A stretch of DNA of 64,000 nt, from NCBI RefSeq assembly GCF_039621805.1, contig NZ_CP155076.1:186001-250000 (forward strand). Reading direction: 5' to 3'. How positions within the stretch are numbered: the first letter of the stretch is position 1; every line of letters begins with the position of its first letter. Below are positions 51,721 through 59,700 of this stretch, one piece after another. The notes under the pieces are model-generated. The model was given only the letters and a program-made list of their open reading frames with translations, did no database searches and was not told the DNA's origin. Made by a program: the position numbers and the translations under genes. Source of the DNA: Paraburkholderia sp. PREW-6R. Its GTDB lineage: Bacteria > Pseudomonadota > Gammaproteobacteria > Burkholderiales > Burkholderiaceae.

Positions 51721-54700
51721 CTACCCCCGAACACCGGCAGCTAACAGGGGAGCGCCGTTTGCAGGGTTAACCGCATTTCGCGCAAACCCGACCGGCTCCG
51801 CCGCTTCACCTTGATGGGCATGGCTTTGAGGGGGGTTTTCAGGGGCCGACCGCGCGCCGACCGAAGCCCGACCAGACCCCGACCGCTCGCTCTCTGACCC
51901 CGACCAGGATTCCGTATTGGTAAGGTCGCCCGTGCTGCCGGTGAGCTTTTCCGGGTCCAGCAGTCCGCACAGGTGTGGGCGGCCATCATCCTCGCCGCTG
52001 TACAGCAGCTCGTATTCGAACGTGCCGTTGCGGCCGCGATGCGAGATCATGTATTCCAGTTCAACGAGCCGGGAGAGATGGATTTTCAGCTGCGTGTCGC
52101 CCCAGCTCGTCGCCGCCCTCACGTCGCGACGCGTGAAGCGGAACGCCGCGCGCGTCTCGTCACGGGCCGCACACTCGCCCGTCACCCAGTCGGCCAGCAG
52201 CGTCAGCAGGCGCCGCGTCTGCGGCGGCAGCTCATCGAGCGTGCGCCCCAGCACGTCATGCGCAATGCGATTCGCCAGCGCAATATCCTCGCGCGTGACC
52301 TCGATGTATTCCAGCGTCTGCCCGCGATGCTGCACACGTTTCACTTCGCGCTGGTGCTGGTGCAACAGCGCGATCGAGCGGATCAGCGTCAGGTATTTCA
52401 CGTGGTCCCGGCGCATGCGCGTCTTGTCATCCAGGAACGTCAGCAGGTGGGCAAACGGATTGACCACGTGTACAGGTTTGAGCAGCCGCTGCGCGTTACG
52501 ATGCAGTTCGGTGATCGCCTCGCGATCCGCCCCGGCCAGCAGCCCTTCGAGCGTCTGCGCGACACGCTGGCGTGCGTGGATCGCACGCGTCTGCTCGCGC
52601 GTCTCGTTGATCGTCAGCACCAGACACCGGTTCAGCAGCTCTTCATCGACGTCGATCGCAGTCGTCGTCAACATCAGCATGACGGGACCTTTGACGCGGT
52701 ACTGCTTCGTCACCAGGTTGCCGGTCGCCTCGTCCTTGCCCGTCGACGCAATCGTCAGCTCGCCATCGCTCTGCAACAGCTTCAGCGCATACGCCGCCTG
52801 CCGCACGCCCTCCTCTTCGGCGATCGCCAGGATCTTGTGCTGCAAATCCGTCTCGCCGAGATAGAACAGGCTCTGCCCGGTCATCGCGCTATATTGAATC
52901 CGCTCCTCGTCGGGCATCAGGTTCAGCACCGCATCCATCAGTGAGCTTTTACCCGCCGCGCTTGTGGACTGGATCAGGATCGCCAGCGGCGCATCGAGCT
53001 TGCGGCTCACCGCCGCGAGATAGCCCGCCAGCAGGTTTGCGGACTCGCCGACGATCCCGCAGCGGTCCATGTCAGCAACGATACGCTCCACGAGATCCGG
53101 CGACTTCAGCAGATCCATCGCGCTGCGCTGCTGTGCCTCATCAATCGACGGCGCGGCGTCCTTCGGCGCGAGCGCTGCCGTGATCGCCCCGTCCTGCAAC
53201 GTCTCGAGCTTCAGCAGCACGCGACCGAGATCGCGCTTCACCGTATCGTCCTGGCTGCCCAGCTCGGCCGCGGCCTGCCGGATGAACGCGGCCCGCTGCT
53301 TCGCGCTGTACACGTCGAGCGTATCGACGTGGTAGCCGTTTTCATTGCGCACCTGCACGTTCACCCGCATCTGGTCCGGCCCGAGGTTTTTCTGCCAGCC
53401 GCGAATCCGCCAGTGACGCTCGCCAAACGCAAGCAGCAGCTCGCCCGCCGCGCCTTCGCTTGCGACCGGTTCCGCTGGCGGCGTCGCCGGCGTGCTGGCC
53501 GGCACGGGCGGCAATTCGCGTGGCAACGCAGGTTCGAGTTCAGCATGGGCGGCTAACAGAGGAGCGGTGTTCGCCGGTTCCGGCGCATGCGCAATGGCAG
53601 GCGCTGGCAGCAGCGGCGCGACTGGTTCGACCGGCACCGCTTCTTCTCTAGCTGCCAGTCCGGGCGCCGGGTGGACCACTGCGGCCACACCCGGCCGCTG
53701 GCCCTTGCCCAGCCACTCGGACTGTTGCAGCAGCAGGCCCAGGCTCTTTTGTGCAGGCTGAACCTTGCGCGCATACTCGTTCGCATCCATCCCCTTCGGG
53801 AACAGCACGCGGAAGCATTCGATGCCCGACTCCAGCAGCTCCGTCGAGAGCTTCTGTGCCGCCGCGTTGCCCGCGTCATCGCGGTCATACGCAATCAGCA
53901 CCCGCTGCGTACCGTGGCGTTTCAGTGCCGCCCGGTGATCGTCAGTGAAGCCGTTCACGCCGTACGCCGCGATCACATTGCGATACCCCGCACACCAGAA
54001 CGTCATCGCGTCGATCAGCGACTCGCACACGATGATCTCGCGATCCGCCGCAAGCGCCGACGCATTCCATACCCCGCGCAGCGGCGCACCGAGATACAGG
54101 TGCCGTACCTCATCGCGGCCCATCTTCGCGTCCGCCGTGCGCCGTCCGTAGAGCTGCCACACCCGCCCGCGATCCTCGTCATCTTCGCCCAGCACCGGCA
54201 CGATCACGCACCCGCCCATCTGCTCATAGCCCGTCGCGCGCAACACGCCGAGCCGCTGCAACTGCTCACGCACCGCCTTGCCCGCAATCGTGTGCTTCCT
54301 CGGCAGCCGGTACGTCAGGCTCGAATTGCCGTATCCCAGTCTGAACCGCTCGATCAGTTCCGGGTGGTTCAGCCCCCGCCCGGCCAGATACGCCAGCCCC
54401 AGCGTATTCTCCTTGAGCGTCGCGTGGTAGTAGTCCACCACGCGCGCGAGCAGCGCCTGATCGTCCGCCGCATCATCGGCTAACGAAGGAAGCGGCCGCG
54501 TGGAGGAACGCGCCACGCCCACCCGGTCGCCATCGAGCGGCGCACCGTGCTTGAGCAGTTGCACCGCGTGCGGCAGCGATACGCCCTGCGTCTTCATCAC
54601 CCAGTCCAGCACCGAGCCGCCCGCCCCGCAACCGAAGCAGTGGTACAGGTTATTCGATTCGGTAATCACCAGGCTCGGCGTCGCGTCCTCATGGAACACG

Positions 54701-54825
54701 CAGCGCATCACCCAGTCTTTCCCCCGCCGCACCAGTTCATGCCCCTGGCTCTCGATCAGGCGCTTGAGCGACACCTCGCTTTTAAGCCGCTCCAGCTCTT
54801 CCTTCGCGATCGGGATCGTCGGCAT
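51721..54825 (-). CDS. Primase-like CHC2-Toprim-ATPase protein of element B
   Basis: 1034 residues. CHC2 zinc finger (Cys42, His45, Cys63, Cys66: MRCVFHEDATPSL; LYHCFGCGAGG), Toprim (IIVCESLIDAMTF; LIAYDRDDAGNAAAQKL), Pro/Ala-rich linker, AAA+ ATPase (STSAAGKSSLMDAVLNLMPD; KILAIAEEEGVRQAAYALKL; LTTTAIDVDEELLNRCL) and a winged-helix-like C-terminal region (FRFTRRDVRAATSWGDTQLK). It closely resembles the element A protein but differs in the linker and C-terminus. The ending LLAAGVRG directly precedes the recombinase start. It is likely to prime and unwind for replication of the excised element. Confidence 0.87.
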   Translation of the reverse strand: MPTIPIAKEELERLKSEVSLKRLIESQGHELVRRGKDWVMRCVFHEDATPSLVITESNNLYHCFGCGAGGSVLDWVMKTQGVSLPHAVQLLKHGAPLDGDRVGVARSSTRPLPSLADDAADDQALLARVVDYYHATLKENTLGLAYLAGRGLNHPELIERFRLGYGNSSLTYRLPRKHTIAGKAVREQLQRLGVLRATGYEQMGGCVIVPVLGEDDEDRGRVWQLYGRRTADAKMGRDEVRHLYLGAPLRGVWNASALAADREIIVCESLIDAMTFWCAGYRNVIAAYGVNGFTDDHRAALKRHGTQRVLIAYDRDDAGNAAAQKLSTELLESGIECFRVLFPKGMDANEYARKVQPAQKSLGLLLQQSEWLGKGQRPGVAAVVHPAPGLAAREEAVPVEPVAPLLPAPAIAHAPEPANTAPLLAAHAELEPALPRELPPVPASTPATPPAEPVASEGAAGELLLAFGERHWRIRGWQKNLGPDQMRVNVQVRNENGYHVDTLDVYSAKQRAAFIRQAAAELGSQDDTVKRDLGRVLLKLETLQDGAITAALAPKDAAPSIDEAQQRSAMDLLKSPDLVERIVADMDRCGIVGESANLLAGYLAAVSRKLDAPLAILIQSTSAAGKSSLMDAVLNLMPDEERIQYSAMTGQSLFYLGETDLQHKILAIAEEEGVRQAAYALKLLQSDGELTIASTGKDEATGNLVTKQYRVKGPVMLMLTTTAIDVDEELLNRCLVLTINETREQTRAIHARQRVAQTLEGLLAGADREAITELHRNAQRLLKPVHVVNPFAHLLTFLDDKTRMRRDHVKYLTLIRSIALLHQHQREVKRVQHRGQTLEYIEVTREDIALANRIAHDVLGRTLDELPPQTRRLLTLLADWVTGECAARDETRAAFRFTRRDVRAATSWGDTQLKIHLSRLVELEYMISHRGRNGTFEYELLYSGEDDGRPHLCGLLDPEKLTGSTGDLTNTESWSGSESERSGSGRASVGARSAPENPPQSHAHQGEAAEPVGFARNAVNPANGAPLLAAGVRG

Positions 54826-54885
54826 CGTTTTCGGCTCTCCGCTAAAAACCTGTCAAGGGGGTTTGCGTAAAAATAACTCGACCGC

Positions 54886-54910
54886 AGTATACGTCATTTT
54901 GACGTATACT
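54886..54910. promoter_or_regulatory. Operator palindrome between regulator and primase operon (element B)
   Basis: AGTATACGTCA (54886-54896), TTT, TGACGTATACT (54900-54910), an 11-bp inverted repeat of the same total 25-bp length and arm sequence as in element A (47813-47837). Confidence 0.8.
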
Positions 54911-54942
54911 CAACGGCGTTTTGTAAAACCGGGGTTATCTTT

Positions 54943-55341
54943 ATGGCTGTCCAAATGCACAAAGCACCTACAGCAGCCATGCCGATCACGACCGAAGAGC
55001 GGGATTTTTTTATCGCCCTGGGCGAGCGCATCGAACAGTTCCGCAAGACACGCGGTATCACGCAGGCGCAACTGGCGGAAACGCTTGGGCTGACGCAGCA
55101 GACTTTTCAATCCTATGAGTCCGGACGCAGGCGCATTCCGGTTTCCGCAATGCCTGCCGTTGCGCGTGCCTTGTCTGTCTCGCTGGAAGAGCTGTTCGGC
55201 GAACAGGACAGCTCGGCACGCAAACGCGGCCCCGCGCCGAAGTGGCAGAAGCAGATAGAAGCCATCGCGCAACTGCCCAAAGCCAAGCAGCAGTTCGTCG
55301 CTCAGGTGATCGATTCGGTGCTCGCGCAGGCTCAACGCTGA
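54943..55341 (+). CDS. Xre-family transcriptional regulator of element B
   Basis: 132 residues: helix-turn-helix at about 33-75 (RKTRGITQAQLAETLGLTQQ, TFQSYESGRRRIPVSAMPAV) and the same C-terminal segment as in element A (RKRGPAPKWQKQIEAIAQLP ... VLAQAQR). It is divergent from the primase operon with the palindrome 32 bases upstream of its start, as in element A, consistent with autoregulation. The near-identical recognition helix and operators predict cross-regulation between the two elements. Confidence 0.9.
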   Translation: MAVQMHKAPTAAMPITTEERDFFIALGERIEQFRKTRGITQAQLAETLGLTQQTFQSYESGRRRIPVSAMPAVARALSVSLEELFGEQDSSARKRGPAPKWQKQIEAIAQLPKAKQQFVAQVIDSVLAQAQR

Positions 55342-55371
55342 CCGGTCACACCCCGGCTTTTAGCAGCTAGA

Positions 55372-55420
55372 GGCACCCCACCGCACGGCTGGGGTTGGGG
55401 GTGGTTTTTCTCTTTTTAAT
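55372..55420 (+). terminator. Probable terminator after the Xre gene (element B)
   Basis: ACCCCACCGCACGGCTGGGGT forms an imperfect hairpin, followed by GGGGGTGGTTTTTCTCTTTT. The trailing sequence is shared with the terminator of element A. Confidence 0.5.
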
Positions 55421-55446
55421 ACACCAACCAACCCACGGCCATTGAG

Positions 55447-55833
55447 CTAATGGTCCGGCATATCGGCATCCCCGTCTCCGGAGAATGCCCCACTGTCGTG
55501 ACCCGCCTTGATACCGGAACCCCAGTACACGGCGCAATGCACCTGCGTCCGGAATTGCTCAGCAACAGTGGAAGACAGCCGATGACCAGCGCCCTCTGGA
55601 AGCAGGATGGCCGCAACGGCTGCTGCTGCCATCGCATGGGTCTTTTCGCCCAGTTCTGCAACCCGGTCCAGACGCTCAATGAATGCCTCGTAGCGTCGGT
55701 CGAACCGCGCAAGCCCGTCGCTGAGCAGCATGCGAACCACCGAACTTACCGGGATGTTCAGGCGTCTGGCCATGTCCACCAGTTCCGCGTGAGTCTCCGA
55801 ATCGACCCGCGCCTCAATCCTGCTGTCCTTCAT
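55447..55833 (-). CDS. Ribbon-helix-helix-like regulatory protein (element B only)
   Basis: 128 residues. The first 45 have the ribbon-helix-helix pattern: beta strand SRIEARVDSETHAEL and helices VDMARRLNIPVSSVVRMLLS DGLARF. The remainder is less conserved, with a hydrophobic segment TAMAAAAVAAILL-like at 68-80 and a Gly/Asp-rich tail. It could be a transcriptional regulator or a MobC/relaxosome-like accessory factor. Element A has the iteron array in the equivalent interval instead, so the two elements differ in this replication/control segment. Confidence 0.65.
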   Translation of the reverse strand: MKDSRIEARVDSETHAELVDMARRLNIPVSSVVRMLLSDGLARFDRRYEAFIERLDRVAELGEKTHAMAAAAVAAILLPEGAGHRLSSTVAEQFRTQVHCAVYWGSGIKAGHDSGAFSGDGDADMPDH

Positions 55834-56059
55834 TCAACACCCCCCGTCATCCGGCCGCTCTGGCATCCTGTACGCGAATGTCGTACAGCTCCAAAGCCGC
55901 AGCCATATTAAGATTTCGCGAGTCTATGGGCCTTTGGGAGCGTGTGCCGCAAATATTTTGTACTACACACTTTATCCCGACAAATCATCAGGTTACGATC
56001 GGTTTTGACGTCGCACGTGCGCGTGCGTCATGTGTGTGCTCTTAACAGGGGAGGTTTTG

Positions 56060-56275
56060 ATGTTGAACCATGACGACCAATCGGCAATTAACCCGGCCGG
56101 TGACGGCCCGGCGTCGCACAGCGATTCGGGCATTTCCACGGCACCGCCACCCGACCCGCGACAGGACACCAACCCCGACCCAGCCACCGAGTGGATACAG
56201 AGCGCGATGCAGACTTCGAAGGAAATGCACCGTAACGAGGACTTCCGCAGGGAAGTCGCAAAGAGGCTTTTCTAG
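56060..56275 (+). CDS. Small protein with REVAKRLF C-terminus (element B)
   Basis: 71 residues from the ATG at 56060, chosen for GGGGAGG nine bases upstream (MLNHDDQSAINPAGDGPASH). The N-terminal half is Pro/Asp-rich and disordered; the C-terminus IQSAMQTSKEMHRNEDFRRE VAKRLF is a helix shared with the small protein at 48786-48953. Conservation of both the tail and upstream DNA between elements indicates an important role, unknown at present. Confidence 0.7.
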   Translation: MLNHDDQSAINPAGDGPASHSDSGISTAPPPDPRQDTNPDPATEWIQSAMQTSKEMHRNEDFRREVAKRLF

Positions 56276-56358
56276 TCAACCGGTGCCGCACGCTCGACAA
56301 CCGCGAATTGCACAAACCGGATGACAGCGCCGCGACGCTTGCCGACACCGTAAAGAAC

Positions 56359-56382
56359 AAACCCGGCGCTCGGGCCGGGTTT
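56359..56382 (+). terminator. Hairpin after the small protein gene (element B)
   Basis: AAACCCGGC (56359-56367) pairs with GCCGGGTTT (56374-56382). It lies 9 bases before the cdiI1 stop on the opposite strand and may act for both directions. Confidence 0.6.
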
Positions 56383-56390
56383 GCTTCTTA

Positions 56391-56774
56391 CTAGATACTT
56401 CCAACATACGGTGAAGGCAACGCGAACCATAGCCCTCCAGGGTCACAGTCCCCCGCCCCCGAAGCAAGCCACTCTTTCATGACTGTGTCCACAATTTCCT
56501 CGTTTGTTTCGCCATAGTGCGGCTGAAGTATCCAGTCGTACTTTGTCCCGCCACCACCGACGACGGGCTTCGCACCGTGCGTTAACAACGCTAACACGCA
56601 TCGGCGTACAAACTCGCTGAGATCATCTCCAATCAGCCCAAACCCTTGACGACCAGTAGGAACAATTTGCCACAAGCCAACGGCATCATTGGGCAATTCG
56701 CCAGGAACCGTCTGGATGTATTCCATGACAGTCTGACCAAAAAACCGATCTTTAGCTTGAAGGTCCAAACTCAT
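56391..56774 (-). CDS. cdiI: Immunity protein CdiI1 (cognate of the long CdiA)
   Basis: 127 residues (MSLDLQAKDRFFGQTVMEYI). I do not recognise a family. It has a helical N-terminus, a central SEFVRRCVLALLTHGAKPVV and a Gly-rich loop (GGGGTKYDW). Position makes it the immunity gene: its ATG overlaps the cdiA stop as ATGA, exactly as for cdiI2. Its 3-prime end lies 9 bases from the hairpin of element B. Function is inferred from context alone. Confidence 0.7.
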   Translation of the reverse strand: MSLDLQAKDRFFGQTVMEYIQTVPGELPNDAVGLWQIVPTGRQGFGLIGDDLSEFVRRCVLALLTHGAKPVVGGGGTKYDWILQPHYGETNEEIVDTVMKEWLASGAGDCDPGGLWFALPSPYVGSI

Positions 56775-59700
56775 TTTTGATGCACCTTGAATCCGGGTGG
56801 CAAACTCGAATTATTGCTCTTTATCACGTCGATTGTTGTGCCACTTCCGGCACTCGTTCGAATGCCAAAGACCGTACCATCGGCCCGTTGATACCACGTC
56901 CCAGCATAACCCGACGGCGTGGTAACAGGAGTAGCGCCGTCTAGCAATTGCGACTGCAATTGGCCAAACTGTTCTGGCGTCACCGTCCGGATACCCGGGC
57001 CCGCACCCGGATTCACATATCCGACGGGCTGCCCGTTCGGCACCAAGATATCGCTCGTGCTTCCACTGTTTGTGGTTCCAGCAACAGCTGCGGCGGCCGT
57101 TCCCTTGCCAGCCACTGGCACGTCACCCGCCTGCTCTTCGTCGATCGCCCCGCCGCTTGACTGAACAATCGGCACGGTAACTTTCTCGGCTTCACTCTGC
57201 TGACCTGGCTTGCCCGTTGTCCCATCCGGATGAACATGGTCCAGCGTGTTGTTCAACGCCTCGTTTTCAGCTGCGGTCACGGCACCCGCCACGTTCTGGC
57301 CCAGTGCACCCGCAATACCTCCGCCCGCCAGCATCGCGATCGCTGTTGTGATCGCTGCCTGCCCAGGCGTCGGCGCTGCGCCCGTCGGATCAAGCTGGCC
57401 GATCACATACGGCGAGATTGCGGCGCTCGCCGCTCCACCAATGGCCCCACCTGCACACCCGGTTCCTTCTGCTGCCGATGCGGCGCACCCCAAGGCCGCG
57501 TGAGCAGCCACATATTCCAGTTCCTGTTGCGTACCGGTTCCGAAGTCGCCGGCCTGGTTCGCATTGCCGATCGCGTAGGCACCCGCTGCCGCCACATCAC
57601 TGACCGCATCATTTTTCAGGTTGCTCAGGAAGCTGCCGCCACCGATCGCAGTCTGCACCCCGGCCTGCACGGTCGCTTCGGCCGCGATCGCCGCGCCCTG
57701 CTCAAGCACCGTACTTGCCGTGGTGGAACCCGCCAGCGGTACCAGGGCACCACCGACATTCTGTACGCCTGCCAGGGACGTGAGGCTCTGCCCGCCTACC
57801 GTGATGCCATTCGTGAGTCCTGCGGTCACCATCGCAATGCCGCCGGCCTGAAGCATCGCGGCCGTGCTGAACGAACCAGTCGCAGCCTGCCCGAGTGCGC
57901 TGCTCACCATTCCCGCCATACCAGCCGACAGCGCCATATTGCCTAGACCGGCCGATACCGCATCGATCGCGACGCCTTCGGCCGTCGTCGTCGCAGCGGT
58001 CCCGGCTGCAAAGGTACTGCCTACGGCTGCGCCACTACCGATCGCAGCCGATGCCGCGCCCGCCGTCATGACCGACGCGACCACCATCGCGGCCAGCATC
58101 CCGATCTGCTGGAACACGCCCCCGGTGTCGGCCAAGGACGTGAAGGTCGTGTTCAGATCGTTCGATACTGTGCCCTGCGTAAAACTGTCGCCCAGTTGCG
58201 CCTTCAGGTTCGCCAGTTCCTGCTGCGTGCCGGCCGCGTCCACGGTACCGTCGACATTGAGCTTCTGGAGCGCACCGCCGATCTGGTTCACCGCGTCGAC
58301 GTTCATCTGGTAATTGCCCGCCGACATGAAGCCGCCCTGCTGTACCTCCGTGCCCTTCGTCGTCAGCAGGCCATCTACGCTGCTGAGGTAGGTGTATTGC
58401 GTGCCGATATCGGTCGAACGCTGCTGGTTCGTGAGCGTGCCGCTGTTGACGGTCAAGGTGTCCGTCGCCGTGATCGATCCGGTGTTCAGGATCGAACCAC
58501 CGCTGGTAGCGGTGAGCGATACGTCCTGTCCGGTGATCGTGCCGTCGTGCTGGACGACCGCGTAGGTCGCCGGCAGATAGATCTGCGGCATCAGCGCGGT
58601 AACCGTCGGGCACGCTGCACTGCCGGTTGCCGTGCAACCCGGCTCGGGCACCGTCTCTTCCACATACCAGAGCATTGGCGCATCGAGCGCTGCGATCTGT
58701 GCCTGGCCCAGCGCCGTGCCCAAGGCGATATTGTTCGCCTCTGCATACTTGATCGCGTTACCGTACAGGACCTGCTTTTCCTGGTTAGCCACCGACGTCT
58801 GGTTCTGGTTGTCGAACGAGAGTCCGCTGATGAAGCTCGCCTGACCGGTCTGCGCGAGCGCGGCCTGCTGCAGGACCTGATCCTCAATGAACGGATCGTA
58901 ATAGAACTGCGTCGTGTTCGGCTGAAGACTGGCCGGCAGGCTGGCGAGCAGTTGGGCTGCACCGATGTCGCCCATCACCTGCGCTGCGGGGCTGCTAACG
59001 AGATAGGTCGCGCTGTGTGTAGCGCCCGCGACCGTCTGCGTTGCCGGGCTGCCCGGCACAGAAACGGTGCCGCCGCCCGAACCGGCTGTGGCTGCGGAAC
59101 CGAGCGCGCCGCTCGATCCATTCGAGATTGAACCGGCGATGCCCGATGCGCTCGCCAGACCGGTGCCGACCTGCCCAAGACCGCTAGTCTGATTTGCTGC
59201 ATTTGTCGCAGCGGCGGGCGTGCCAACCGGCCCCAGCGAGACGACCTGCCGGGAACCGGTCGCCTGCGGTGTATATACGGCAGGCGACGTAATGCCGTTG
59301 ACGATCGTCGCACCGGTGAGCGCAACCTGCTGCCCCATCACATTGCCGGAATTCTGCAACTGGCCACCCGCGGTCACGGCGAGCGACGGTGCCTGGATCG
59401 TGCCGGGCAGGCTTGCGTACGGCGTCGGCGGCTGCACGCCGTCACGCGCGTTGTAGGCGCTTCCGAAGAGCGTGGCGCAGTTGGCCGACGTCCCGCATCC
59501 GAAATTGTCCGGCGCAGGCGCGTTGCCAATGATCGGGGGGGAGGTATCGTGCCAGTACGCGTTCAGCGTCTGATCCTGGTTCGTGACACCCGCCGCGACC
59601 GTAATGGTCGCCTGGCTCCCGGCGTTAATGAGACTGCCCGTGTTGACCACCGCCCCCGCGTTGATCGACAGGTTGCGATTGGCGGTGATCGTCGATGCGT

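Larger units (their letters stand above)
50316..57655 (-). mobile_element. Putative CDI-cassette integrative element B (7,340 bp)
   Basis: Lies between core repeats 2 and 3, the latter within the long cdiA. From right to left it contains CT1 of cdiA and cdiI1, then the small REVAKRLF protein (plus), a ribbon-helix-helix protein (minus), an Xre regulator (plus), the primase-like gene, the tyrosine recombinase and the paired arm repeats. The order is the same as element A with different cargo. It appears to be the most recent integrant because its CT is joined to the cdiA body. Confidence 0.65.

Noticed and set aside
42650..57655. Simple tandem duplication of a CDI module by unequal crossing over
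   Set aside because: Toxins and immunity proteins are unrelated and the two elements differ in cargo, while the junctions share the same 11-bp core and arms; site-specific insertion fits better. Homologous exchange in the pre-toxin region cannot be wholly excluded without other genomes.
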